Positions 51,919-60,154 of a DNA stretch of 64,000 nucleotides are shown in pieces (position 1 is the first letter of the stretch; the number at the start of each line of letters is the position of its first letter). The notes under the pieces were generated by a model. The model did no database searches and was not told where the DNA came from. It saw only the letters and a list, made by a program, of their open reading frames with translations. The DNA comes from UBA2357 sp002344625 (GTDB lineage: Bacteria > Pseudomonadota > Gammaproteobacteria > Burkholderiales > Rhodocyclaceae). A program made the position numbers and the translations under genes. Where the stretch lies: assembly GCA_937995335.1 (NCBI GenBank), contig CALKIH010000006.1:1-64000 (forward strand), written 5' to 3'.

Positions 51919-52013
51919 TATAATCACAAGCCGACGTGTGTTTCGGGCGTGGCCGTGCGGCAGAGACGCCCGCCCTCGACCTGGCCCGGCGGCGGGGCGC
52001 GAGCGTTTGCGCG

Positions 52014-52030
52014 TGGCACGCGAAGTGCTT
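52014..52030 (+). promoter_or_regulatory. Sigma-54 promoter of the nucleobase/nucleoside importer operon
   Basis: TGGCACGCGAAGTGCTT carries the -24 element TGGCACG and a -12 GC exactly 10 bases after the GG. The -12 element reads GTGCT instead of TTGCA. It lies about 57 bases before the binding-protein ATG. With the NtrC box at 51902 it predicts nitrogen-controlled expression. Confidence 0.75.
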
Positions 52031-52086
52031 TTGATTATGATCCCGGCCATCTGGCAAGAATCGACTTTCACCATGAGGAGTAAAGC

Positions 52087-53082
52087 ATGACCAATCTCAC
52101 CCGTCGGCTGCTGATGACGTCGAGCATCGCGTTCGCGCTCGGCGCTGTCTTTCCGATCACGGCGACCGCCGCCGACAAGATCAAGGTCGCGGCCATCTAC
52201 ACCGTTCCGGTCGAGCAGCAGTGGGTTTCGCGCATCCACAAGGCACTCGAGGCGGCCAAGGCGCGCGGCGAGGTGGACTATGTTTTCTCCGAGAACGTCA
52301 CCAACGCCGACTACGAGCGGGTGATGCGTCAATACGCCGAATCGGGCAACGCGCTCGTGGTCGGCGAAGCCTTCGCGGTCGAGCAGGCGGCGCGCAGGGT
52401 CGCCAAGGACTACCCCGAGGTCGCCTTTCTGCTCGGTTCATCGGGCAAGCCGCAGGCGCCCAATTTCTCGGTGTTCGACAATTACATCCAGGAGCCGGCA
52501 TACCTCACCGGAATGTATGCCGGCGGGCTGACCAAGTCGGGCAAGATCGGCATGGTCGGCGGCTACCCCATTCCCGAGGTCAATCGCCTAATGCACGCGT
52601 TCATGGAAGGGGCCAGGGCGGTCAATCCCGACACCAAGTTCACGGTCAGTTTCATCGGTTCGTGGTTCGATCCTCCGAAGGCCAAGGAGGCGGCGTTCGC
52701 GATGATCGACAGCGGCGCCGACGTGATGTACGCCGAGCGCTTCGGCGTCTCCGACGCGGCCAAGGAGCGGGGCGTGCTCGCGATCGGCAACGTGATCGAC
52801 ACCCAGCCGCAGTACCCGGACACGGTGGTGGTGTCGGCGTTGTGGAACATGGAACCGACCATCGAGGCGGCGCTGGCCGCGGTCAGGGTGGGCAAGTTCG
52901 CCGCCGAGGACTACGGCAAGTATTCGACCATGGAGTTCAAGGGGTCCGAGGTTTCCGATCTGGGCACCTTCGCGGCCAAGGTGCCGGCGGAGCTGGTCGA
53001 CAAGGTCACGGCCGCGGAGGCGGCCATTCGCGCGGGCACGCTCAAGGTCGAGGTGAACGACAGCGAGCCGAAGTCGAACTGA
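52087..53082 (+). CDS. BMP-family periplasmic substrate-binding protein
   Basis: 331 aa. Signal peptide of about 28 residues ending TATAA, with no lipobox. The PnrA/BMP fold shows KVAAIYTVPVEQQW, NALVVGEAFAVEQAA, FSVFDNYIQEPAYL and VSALWNMEPTIEAAL. The FDNYIQEPAYLTGMYAGG segment is the family hinge. Family members bind nucleosides or nucleobases. An AGGAG ribosome-binding site precedes the ATG. First gene of the importer operon with ATPase, two permeases and a deaminase. Confidence 0.92.
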   Translation: MTNLTRRLLMTSSIAFALGAVFPITATAADKIKVAAIYTVPVEQQWVSRIHKALEAAKARGEVDYVFSENVTNADYERVMRQYAESGNALVVGEAFAVEQAARRVAKDYPEVAFLLGSSGKPQAPNFSVFDNYIQEPAYLTGMYAGGLTKSGKIGMVGGYPIPEVNRLMHAFMEGARAVNPDTKFTVSFIGSWFDPPKAKEAAFAMIDSGADVMYAERFGVSDAAKERGVLAIGNVIDTQPQYPDTVVVSALWNMEPTIEAALAAVRVGKFAAEDYGKYSTMEFKGSEVSDLGTFAAKVPAELVDKVTAAEAAIRAGTLKVEVNDSEPKSN

Positions 53083-53097
53083 GCCGCGCCGGAACCC

Positions 53098-54663
53098 ATG
53101 ACCGACGCCAGCGTCGTCCTGCGCCTGTCAGGCATCACCAAGCGTTTCGGGTCGCTGCTCGCGAACGATGCGGTCTCGCTCGAACTGCGGGCCGCCGAGG
53201 TGCTCGCCCTGCTGGGCGAGAACGGGGCCGGCAAGAGCACCTTGATGAGCATCCTGTTCGGTCACTACGTGGCCGACGCGGGCTGTATCGAGGTGTTCGG
53301 CAAGCCCCTGCCGCCAGGGGATCCGGCCGCGGCGCTTGCTGCCGGCGTCGGCATGGTCCACCAGCATTTCACCCTTGCCGACAATCTTTCGGTGCTCGAC
53401 AACGTCATGCTCGGGACCGAGCCGCTGTGGCAGCCGTTCTCGCGGCGGCGCGCGGCGCGCGGCCGCTTGCTCGCGACCGCGTCGCGTTTCGGGCTGGAGG
53501 TCGATCCCGACGCGCGGGTGGGCGGCCTCTCGGTCGGCGAGCGCCAGCGGGTCGAGATTCTCAAGGCCTTGTACCGTGGCGCGCGCATCCTCATCCTCGA
53601 CGAGCCCACGGCGGTGCTGACGCCGCAGGAGAGCGAGCGCCTCTTCGCCACGCTGGGCGAGCTTGTCCGGCAGGGTTTGTCGCTGATCTTCATCAGCCAC
53701 AAGCTCGACGAAGTCCTGAGGGTGTCGAACCGGGTCGCGGTCCTGCGCGGCGGCAAACTGGTGGCCGAGGTGCCGGCGGCGGGCATCGGTCGCGACCGCC
53801 TGGCCGAACTGATGGTCGGCCGGGTGGTAGAGCGCCCGGTCAGGGTGCGGCGGGCGGCGGGCGCGGTCGTGCTCCAGCTCGAAAACGTGTTCACCCCCAG
53901 GGTGCGCGGACAGGGTTCGCTGAACGACGTAAGCCTGGCGGTGCGGGCCGGCGAGATCGTCGCGATCGCCGGTGTTTCGGGCAACGGACAGGAGGCGCTC
54001 GCGGATCTGTGCTGCGGCGTTGTGGCCGCGAGCGAAGGCGCCGTCGCGATCGGCGGCGAGCGCATGGTGGCCGACCCGCGCGCCTGGGTTGCGCGCAGGG
54101 TCGCGCGCGTGCCGGAGGATCGGCATGCGGTGGGCGTGATCGGCGACCTGCCGGTGTGGGAAAACGCGGTGTCGGAGCGCCTGCATACGCCAGCGTTTTC
54201 ACGCCTGGGCTGGATCCGGCGCGGCCCGGCGCGGCGCTTCGCGCGCGCGCTGGTCGAAACCCATGATGTGCGTCTGTCGGGCATCGACGTGCCGACGCGT
54301 TCGCTGTCCGGCGGCAACATGCAGAAGCTGATCCTGGGGCGGGCGCTGTCGGTGGGGGACCAGGTCGCAGCCGGTGCGCCGCCGGTTCTGATCGTTGCCA
54401 ACCAGCCGACCTGGGGGCTGGACGTCGGCGCGGTCGCCGGCATTCATGGCAAGCTGCTGGCGGCGGCCGGGCACGGTGCGGCGATCCTGATCATTTCGGA
54501 GGATCTCGACGAGATTTTCGCGATCGCCGACCGGGTGGCGGTGATGTACAAGGGGGCGCTCGGCGCGGTGCGGCCGGTCGAGCAATGGACGCTCGCCGCG
54601 ATCGGGCTGGCCATGGCCGGCAATCCTGCCGGCGAAACGCTGGAGGCGTCCGATGCGGCTTGA
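53098..54663 (+). CDS. Nucleoside/nucleobase ABC transporter ATPase (two ABC domains)
   Basis: 521 aa, RbsA-like double ATPase. Domain 1 (about 1-245) has Walker A GENGAGKST, signature LSVGERQRVEIL and Walker B ILILDEPTAVL. Domain 2 (about 260-510) has the degenerate Walker A GVSGNGQEA, lacking Lys-Ser/Thr, which is typical of the family, and signature LSGGNMQKLILGRAL. It pairs with two permeases of the BmpG/NupP type. 15 bases after the binding-protein stop. Confidence 0.94.
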   Translation: MTDASVVLRLSGITKRFGSLLANDAVSLELRAAEVLALLGENGAGKSTLMSILFGHYVADAGCIEVFGKPLPPGDPAAALAAGVGMVHQHFTLADNLSVLDNVMLGTEPLWQPFSRRRAARGRLLATASRFGLEVDPDARVGGLSVGERQRVEILKALYRGARILILDEPTAVLTPQESERLFATLGELVRQGLSLIFISHKLDEVLRVSNRVAVLRGGKLVAEVPAAGIGRDRLAELMVGRVVERPVRVRRAAGAVVLQLENVFTPRVRGQGSLNDVSLAVRAGEIVAIAGVSGNGQEALADLCCGVVAASEGAVAIGGERMVADPRAWVARRVARVPEDRHAVGVIGDLPVWENAVSERLHTPAFSRLGWIRRGPARRFARALVETHDVRLSGIDVPTRSLSGGNMQKLILGRALSVGDQVAAGAPPVLIVANQPTWGLDVGAVAGIHGKLLAAAGHGAAILIISEDLDEIFAIADRVAVMYKGALGAVRPVEQWTLAAIGLAMAGNPAGETLEASDAA

Positions 54664-55717
54664 GGCGCGCACCAACCCGTCGCGCGCCGCGATGCTGGCG
54701 GCGCCTTTTGGCGCGATCCTGTTCACGCTGCTGGTCTGCGCGCTGCTGGTGGCCTGGGCGGGGGCTCCGGTGGGGCGTACCTACGCACTGCTGTTCGAGG
54801 GGGCGTTCGGGTCGCGCTTCGCGATTTCCGAAACGCTGACCCGCGCAACCCCGCTGATCCTGACCGGCCTGGCCGCGGCGATTTCGTTTCGCGCCCATTT
54901 CTACAACATCGGCGCCGAAGGGCAGCTTTACATGGGGGCGCTCGCGGCGGTGGCGATCGGCGGGCAGGGGGCCGCATTGTCGAACCTGCCGGCCGGGCTG
55001 GTGTTCGCGACGATGATGCTGGGCGGGGCGCTGGCGGGCGCGCTGCTGCTGCTCGGGCCGGCAGTGCTCAAGATTCGCCTCGGGGTCGACGAGGTGGTGA
55101 CGACCTTGCTGCTCAACTTCATTGCGCTGCTGTTCGTGTCGATGATGCTCGACGGGCCGATGAAGGATCCGCTCGCGATGGGCTGGCCGCAGTCGGTGGC
55201 GCTCGACCCCGCGCACGAATTCTCGCGCCTGATGGAGCGCAGCCGGGTGCACAGCGGCTTGCTGCTGGCGTGCGTGCTGGCGGTGTTGCTGTGGGTCGTG
55301 CAGCGCTTCACCACGTTTGGCCTGCAGATGCGGGCGGTGGGCGCCAATGCGCGTGGCGCGGCCTTCGCGGGCCTGCCGGTGCGCCGGGTGGTGCTGGCCT
55401 GCGCGTTGATCTCGGGGGCGCTGGCCGGGCTGGCGGGTCTGGGCGAAGTCGCCGGCCGGACCGGCTACGTCACCCTCGACATGTCGCCCGGCTATGGCTA
55501 CACCGGCATCGTGATCGCGATGCTGGCCGGCCTGCATCCGGTCGGCGTGATCGTGTCGGCGCTGTTCGTCGCGGGCACGCTGGTCGGTGCCGACAGCATG
55601 AGCCGGGCGGTCGGGGTGCCCAACTACATTTCGGATGTCATCGTCGCGACGGCCCTGCTGTCGATGCTGGTGGCGACCCTGTTTACCCGTTACCGGGTGC
55701 GCTGGGGGCGCGCGTGA
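54653..55717 (+). CDS. ABC transporter permease (BMP-type importer, subunit 1)
   Basis: 354 aa with about eight to nine membrane segments and the BPD_transp_2 fold (AHFYNIGAEGQLYMGAL, RLGVDEVVTTLLLNFIALL, GANARGAAFAGLPVRRVV). It overlaps the ATPase stop by 11 bases and the second permease by 4. Together the permeases form a heterodimeric channel for nucleosides or nucleobases. Confidence 0.93.
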   Translation: MRLEARTNPSRAAMLAAPFGAILFTLLVCALLVAWAGAPVGRTYALLFEGAFGSRFAISETLTRATPLILTGLAAAISFRAHFYNIGAEGQLYMGALAAVAIGGQGAALSNLPAGLVFATMMLGGALAGALLLLGPAVLKIRLGVDEVVTTLLLNFIALLFVSMMLDGPMKDPLAMGWPQSVALDPAHEFSRLMERSRVHSGLLLACVLAVLLWVVQRFTTFGLQMRAVGANARGAAFAGLPVRRVVLACALISGALAGLAGLGEVAGRTGYVTLDMSPGYGYTGIVIAMLAGLHPVGVIVSALFVAGTLVGADSMSRAVGVPNYISDVIVATALLSMLVATLFTRYRVRWGRA

Positions 55718-56661
55718 GCGAGTTCTTCGACATCATCGCGTCGGCGCCCTTCTGGGTCGCGACGCTGCGCATCGCGACACCGCTCATCCTCGGTACGCTG
55801 GGGGTGTTGTTGTGCGAGCGCGCCGGGGTGCTCAATCTCGGCATCGAGGGCATCATGGTCGCCGGGGCATTCACCGGCTGGCTGGCGGTGTGGCTGGGGG
55901 CCGGGTTGTGGACCGGCGTCGCGGTCGCCGGGCTCACCGGCGCGTCGCTGGGCCTCGTGCACGCGTTGTTCACCGTATGGCTGGGGGTGTCGCAACACGT
56001 TGCCGGCCTGGGTCTGACCCTGCTTGCGACCAGCCTCTCGGCGTATGCCTACCGGGTGTTGCTGCCCACCGTGACCACGCCGCCGACGATCGAGCCGTTC
56101 CAGCCGCTCGCCGCGCTGGCGGGGCTGCCGCTGATCGGTCCGGTGATCGGCGCGCAGACCGCACTCACGCTGCTTGCACTGGGGGCGGTGCCCGTGGTGG
56201 CGTATGCCTTGTATCGCACCCCGGTGGGCCTGGCCGTGCGCATGGTCGGCGAGAATCCGTCCGCTGCCGAGGCGCAGGGCCTGAACGTGGTCGCGGTGCG
56301 CACCGGCGCGGTCATGGCGGGTTCGGTGCTCATGGCGCTGGCCGGCAGCTTCCTGACCCTGTCGGCGTTCAATGCGTTCTTCTTCAACATGGTGAATGGG
56401 CGTGGCTGGGTGTGCGTCGCGCTGGTCGTGTTCGCGTCCTGGCGGCCCGGCAAGGCCTTGCTGGGCGCGGTCCTGTTCGCCGCGTTCGACGCGCTGCAAC
56501 TGCGCATGCAGCAGGCCGGCGATATCCTGCCGATCGTGGTGCCTTATCAGATCTACCTGATGTTGCCCTACATTCTGTCGATCCTGGCGCTGGTGGTGAT
56601 GGCGCGCCGCGCCGCGTATCCGCAGGCGCTGATGAAACCCTACCGCAAGGGCGAGCGCTGA
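55714..56661 (+). CDS. ABC transporter permease (BMP-type importer, subunit 2)
   Basis: 315 aa with eight or so membrane segments. CERAGVLNLGIEGIMVAGAF is the family signature. The GTG start at 55714 overlaps the first permease stop by 4 bases (GTGA). Conserved GENPSAAEAQGLNVVAVR and GRGWVCVALVVFASWRPG follow. Paired with the upstream permease. Confidence 0.93.
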   Translation: MSEFFDIIASAPFWVATLRIATPLILGTLGVLLCERAGVLNLGIEGIMVAGAFTGWLAVWLGAGLWTGVAVAGLTGASLGLVHALFTVWLGVSQHVAGLGLTLLATSLSAYAYRVLLPTVTTPPTIEPFQPLAALAGLPLIGPVIGAQTALTLLALGAVPVVAYALYRTPVGLAVRMVGENPSAAEAQGLNVVAVRTGAVMAGSVLMALAGSFLTLSAFNAFFFNMVNGRGWVCVALVVFASWRPGKALLGAVLFAAFDALQLRMQQAGDILPIVVPYQIYLMLPYILSILALVVMARRAAYPQALMKPYRKGER

Positions 56662-56685
56662 CGCGGCTCACCCGGGAGTGAAGCC

Positions 56686-57960
56686 ATGTTCGACCTGCTG
56701 ATCCGCAACTGCAATCTGCCCGACGGGCGCGCGGCGATCGACGTCGGCGTCGTCGCCGGACGCATCCATGCGGTCGAGCCGGCGCTCGAGGCTGCGGCGG
56801 CGCGCCTGATCGATGCCGGCGGACGCCTGCTCAGCCCGCCCTTCGTCGACGCGCACTTCCACATGGACTCGACCCTGTCGTATGGCATGCCGCGGGTGAA
56901 CCAGTCGGGCACCCTGCTCGAGGGCATCGCGTTGTGGGGCGAGTTGAAACCCTTGCTGACCCGCGAGGCGATCGTCGCGCGCGCGCTCGCGTACTGCGAT
57001 TGGGCGGTCGGGCGCGGTCTGCTCGCGATCCGCTCGCATGTCGATGTGTGCGATCGGCGCCTGCTGGCGGTCGAGGCGCTGCTGGAAGTGCGCGAGCAGG
57101 TCAGGCCATGGATCGATCTGCAGTTGGTGGCGTTTCCGCAGGATGGCATCCTGCGCACCGAGGGGGCGCTCGACAACCTCGAGCGGGCGCTCGACATGGG
57201 TGTGGACGTGGTTGGCGGAATCCCGCATTTCGAGCCGACGATGGCCGACGGGGCCGAGTCGGTGCGCATACTCGCCGAACTGGCAGCCGAGCGCGGCCTG
57301 ATGGTCGACATGCATTGCGACGAGTCGGACGATCCGCTGTCGCGCCATATCGAGACCCTGGCGGCACAAACCCGGCGGCTGGGTCTGGCCGGGCGGGTGG
57401 CCGGCTCGCACCTGACCTCGATGCACTCGATGGACAACTACTATGTGTCCAAGCTGATCCCGTTGATCCGCGAGGCCGGCGTCGCCGTGATCGCCAATCC
57501 GCTGATCAACATCACCTTGCAGGGACGGCACGACACTTACCCCAGGCGGCGCGGCATGACCCGTGTTCCGGAGTTGCTCGCGGCCGGCATACCGGTGGCG
57601 TTCGGCCAGGACTGTGTGATGGATCCCTGGTACGGCCTGGGCAGTGGCGACATGCTCGAGGTGGCGCACATGGGGCTGCATGTCGCGCAGATGACCGGGC
57701 AGGACGCGATGCGGGCGTGCTTCGCCGCGGTGACCGAAATCCCCGCGCGCATCCTGGGGCTCGCCGACTACGGCATCGCCCCGGGCAAGCGTGCCGACAT
57801 GGTGTTGCTCGATGCGCGCGACCCGGTCGAGGCGATCCGCCTGCGCGCCAATCGGCTCGCGGTGATCCGTGGCGGAGTGCTCATCGCCGAGAGCGCGCCG
57901 GCAGCGTCGCGGCTGAACCTGCCCGGACGGCCGGAGAGCGTCGATTTCCGTCTGCGCTGA
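56686..57960 (+). CDS. Cytosine deaminase-like amidohydrolase
   Basis: 424 aa, close in layout to E. coli CodA. The metal ligands are present: H57 and H59 (VDAHFHMD), H210 with catalytic Glu213 (DMHCDESDD), H242 (GSHLTSMH) and D309. The pyrimidine-binding Gln152 (VAFPQDG) is kept. CodA D314, which contacts substrate, is replaced here by Cys310 (FGQDCVMDPW), and the neighbouring His is Gln. The substrate may therefore be a related base instead of cytosine. It follows the importer permeases by 24 bases, so it deaminates imported bases or releases ammonia from them, in line with nitrogen control. Confidence 0.88.
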   Translation: MFDLLIRNCNLPDGRAAIDVGVVAGRIHAVEPALEAAAARLIDAGGRLLSPPFVDAHFHMDSTLSYGMPRVNQSGTLLEGIALWGELKPLLTREAIVARALAYCDWAVGRGLLAIRSHVDVCDRRLLAVEALLEVREQVRPWIDLQLVAFPQDGILRTEGALDNLERALDMGVDVVGGIPHFEPTMADGAESVRILAELAAERGLMVDMHCDESDDPLSRHIETLAAQTRRLGLAGRVAGSHLTSMHSMDNYYVSKLIPLIREAGVAVIANPLINITLQGRHDTYPRRRGMTRVPELLAAGIPVAFGQDCVMDPWYGLGSGDMLEVAHMGLHVAQMTGQDAMRACFAAVTEIPARILGLADYGIAPGKRADMVLLDARDPVEAIRLRANRLAVIRGGVLIAESAPAASRLNLPGRPESVDFRLR

Positions 57961-58073
57961 TTCCACGCTGCAAAGCTGGGGCTCGGGGCCGGCACGCGAT
58001 GTCATGAAGATGAAATATGGCCACGGGACAATCATCCGCTGCCGATCATGTTTGCCGCCACCGAGCCTAATCC

Positions 58074-58997
58074 ATGGACAACCAGAAACTGCACGACATC
58101 AATCGCCACATTCTCGCGGAACTCCATGACAGCTTCGACGAGGAGCTCGAGATGGAGATCGACGACGACCGGATGGACGACTTCCTGTCCGAGATCGGCG
58201 AGACATCGAGCCAGGACAATCAGTCGCTCGATCGCCGCTTTTATTTTCGCGAGCTGTTCCGCCTGCAGGGCGAACTCGTCAAGCTCCAGGACTGGGTGAT
58301 CCACAAGAAGCTCAAGGTGGTGGTGCTGTTCGAGGGGCGCGACGCGGCCGGCAAGGGGGGGGCGATCAAGCGCATCACCCAGCGCATGAATCCGCGCGTG
58401 TGCCGGGTGGCAGCCCTGCCGGCGCCCAGCGAGCGCGAGCGCACCCAGTGGTATTTCCAGCGCTACGTCGCGCACCTGCCGGCCGCCGGCGAAATCGTGC
58501 TGTTCGACCGCAGCTGGTACAACCGCGCCGGGGTCGAGAAAGTGATGGGTTTCTGCTCGGACGACGAATACGAGGCGTTCTTTCGCGACGTGACCGAGTT
58601 CGAGAAGATGCTGGTGCGCTCCGGCATCATCCTGATCAAGTACTGGTTCTCGATCACCGATGAAGAACAGCATCTGCGCTTCATGATGCGCATCCACGAT
58701 CCGCTCAAGCAGTGGAAGCTCTCGCCGATGGATCTGGAGTCACGCCGGCTGTGGGAGCAATACACCAAGGCCAAGGAGAACATGCTCGAGCGCACCCATG
58801 TTCCCGACGCGCCGTGGTGGATCGTCTGGGCGGTGGACAAGAAGCGCGCGCGCTTGAACTGCATCCGGCATCTGCTGAGCCAGATTCCGTACGACGAGGT
58901 GCCGCGCGACCCGGTCCAGCTACCGGCGCGGATCAAGAACCCGGACTACATCCGTGGGCCGGTACCACCCGAAATGTACGTGCCGGACGAATACTGA
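58074..58997 (+). CDS. ppk2: Polyphosphate kinase 2 (PPK2)
   Basis: 307-aa PPK2-family kinase that transfers phosphate between polyphosphate and nucleoside di- or monophosphates. Walker A FEGRDAAGKGGAIKRI, the PPK2 segment RTQWYFQRYVAHLPAAGEI, Walker B FDRSWYNRAGVE and the lid with FSITDEEQHLRF are present. The N-terminal 50 residues are acidic and variable. The class (I, II or III) cannot be set from sequence alone. Convergent with the histone-like gene. Confidence 0.93.
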   Translation: MDNQKLHDINRHILAELHDSFDEELEMEIDDDRMDDFLSEIGETSSQDNQSLDRRFYFRELFRLQGELVKLQDWVIHKKLKVVVLFEGRDAAGKGGAIKRITQRMNPRVCRVAALPAPSERERTQWYFQRYVAHLPAAGEIVLFDRSWYNRAGVEKVMGFCSDDEYEAFFRDVTEFEKMLVRSGIILIKYWFSITDEEQHLRFMMRIHDPLKQWKLSPMDLESRRLWEQYTKAKENMLERTHVPDAPWWIVWAVDKKRARLNCIRHLLSQIPYDEVPRDPVQLPARIKNPDYIRGPVPPEMYVPDEY

Positions 58998-59037
58998 GCC
59001 GCTCGCGGGGGCGGCGCTTGCCGGGCCCCGTCGGTGC

Positions 59038-59790
59038 TCAAGCTTTCTTGCCGCCCCTGGCTTTCGGCGGCCTGGCGAATGCCTGCGCCACGGCGCTCAG
59101 GGCCGCTCCATCGAGCCGGAGCAGTGCCGCCAGGCCGGCCCGCAGCAGACCCGATTTGGTGCACTCCACGCCCTTGGCGGCGAGCGCGGCACGCAGTGAC
59201 TTGAGCTGCGCCCGCTCGCTGCGCGGCATCTCGAACGTATCTTTGACGAGTTTGTCGGCCTTGGCCTTCTTGCCGGCCGATTTCGAAGCCGTATTCTTCA
59301 CGGCTTGCGTCGTTTGCCTGGGGCGATCGGCCTTGGCGGGCATGTTCTGGTCGGACCCGGCGGCAGTTGCGCTGCTTGGTTTCGCCGTCGCCGCCGGCCT
59401 GGAGGTGGCGCGGGGTTTGGCGGCCGGCTTGCCTGCACCTGCGGTGGCGCCTGTTTTGACGGGTTTCGGCGCGGCAGGCTTTGCGACGGTCTTCGCCGCC
59501 GCTTTCGCGACCGGTTTGGCCGCTACCGTTGCTCCCGCTGGCTTGACCGCCGGCGCGGCCGGGCGTGATCCGGATGGGCCGGCGGCCCGCCGCGCGGCGG
59601 GCTTCGCGCCGGACCGGGCCGCCGCCGTGGGCGCTGTGCCTGCATCGGGTGCCGTGGTGGTGGCGGGCGTCGTGTTTGATTCGATACGGGCAAGCGTGTT
59701 CGCGGCGGGCAGGCGATTTTCGAGTGCGGCGTCCTCGTGTTTGAGACTTGCCCGCAATGCGCTGAGGTTGCGCTTGTTTGTCGATGTCAT
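59038..59790 (-). CDS. Histone H1-like Lys/Ala/Pro-rich protein with C-terminal ribbon-helix-helix-like region
   Basis: 250 aa. Residues about 40-170 are a low-complexity Ala/Pro/Lys/Thr tail (AAKPVAKAAAKTVAKPAAPK) like histone H1 or AlgP. About 176-225 (KLVKDTFEMPRSERAQLKSL, CTKSGLLRAGLAALLRL) shows a strand then two helices compatible with a ribbon-helix-helix DNA-binding fold. It probably binds DNA non-specifically through the tail. Codon use is strongly shaped by the repeat. A perfect inverted repeat lies in the promoter region (59816-59842). Confidence 0.7.
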   Translation of the reverse strand: MTSTNKRNLSALRASLKHEDAALENRLPAANTLARIESNTTPATTTAPDAGTAPTAAARSGAKPAARRAAGPSGSRPAAPAVKPAGATVAAKPVAKAAAKTVAKPAAPKPVKTGATAGAGKPAAKPRATSRPAATAKPSSATAAGSDQNMPAKADRPRQTTQAVKNTASKSAGKKAKADKLVKDTFEMPRSERAQLKSLRAALAAKGVECTKSGLLRAGLAALLRLDGAALSAVAQAFARPPKARGGKKA

Positions 59791-59815
59791 GGTGGACGTC
59801 CCCTTCAGGCTTATG

Positions 59816-59846
59816 ATTTTGCGAAGTTCCGATCCGCAAAATTATA
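59816..59846 (-). promoter_or_regulatory. TATAAT -10 element with inverted repeat (possible operator) of the histone-like gene
   Basis: A perfect 8-bp inverted repeat (ATTTTGCG 59816-59823 and CGCAAAAT 59835-59842, spacer 11) lies 26 bases before the ATG. On the minus strand it starts at the end of a perfect TATAAT (59841-59846 complement). No good -35 hexamer is seen. A dimeric repressor, possibly the gene product itself, could bind. Confidence 0.45.
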
Positions 59847-59931
59847 AACCGGAGCCGGGCTCGCGGCTTGCGGCAACGGCCTGCGCTGCGCGCACGGCGG
59901 CAAGACGCGGGGCATCGACGGAGGGAGAGCG

Positions 59932-60087
59932 TCATTCGTGCCGCGGATACTCGTCGCTCGACACGACGACGGTCGGGCCGTCGTCTTCCGGCAGGGTCGA
60001 TACCACGTTGGCCGCCAGCGCGAACGCGATCGCCGCCGCGGCCAGGAAGCTCTGCAACACCGGGTCCTTGCATCGAATGGTGATCAT
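59932..60087 (-). CDS. Small membrane protein (51 aa)
   Basis: 51 aa with one hydrophobic segment (about 11-30, LQSFLAAAAIAFALAANV) and an acidic C-terminal tail (LPEDDGPTVVVSSDEYP). A near-perfect AGGAGG ribosome-binding site sits 6 bases before the ATG at 60087, which supports translation. It lies 67 bases downstream of the DegP/DegQ-type protease gene on the same strand. I do not recognise a family. Confidence 0.55.
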   Translation of the reverse strand: MITIRCKDPVLQSFLAAAAIAFALAANVVSTLPEDDGPTVVVSSDEYPRHE

Positions 60088-60154
60088 GGTATGCCTCCTG
60101 ATTGCGCTGCACGGCCCGCGATCGCATCGCGGGCCGCCGTCATGGGTCGGATGT

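Noticed and set aside
51919..51924. Perfect TATAAT after the NtrC box
   Set aside because: No -35 hexamer at proper spacing and no extended -10; the sigma-54 element 90 bases downstream is the better promoter. It could still contribute.
46670..52057. 1795-codon open frame on the minus strand
   Set aside because: It is fully antisense to the protease, the propeller-like protein and glutaminase. Its Arg/His/Gln/Ala-rich, repeat-like composition is the usual by-product of high-GC codon use, and it has no start or domain support.
53098..54663. Missing Walker A lysine in the second ABC domain as a defect
   Set aside because: A degenerate second site is the rule for this family of double ATPases.
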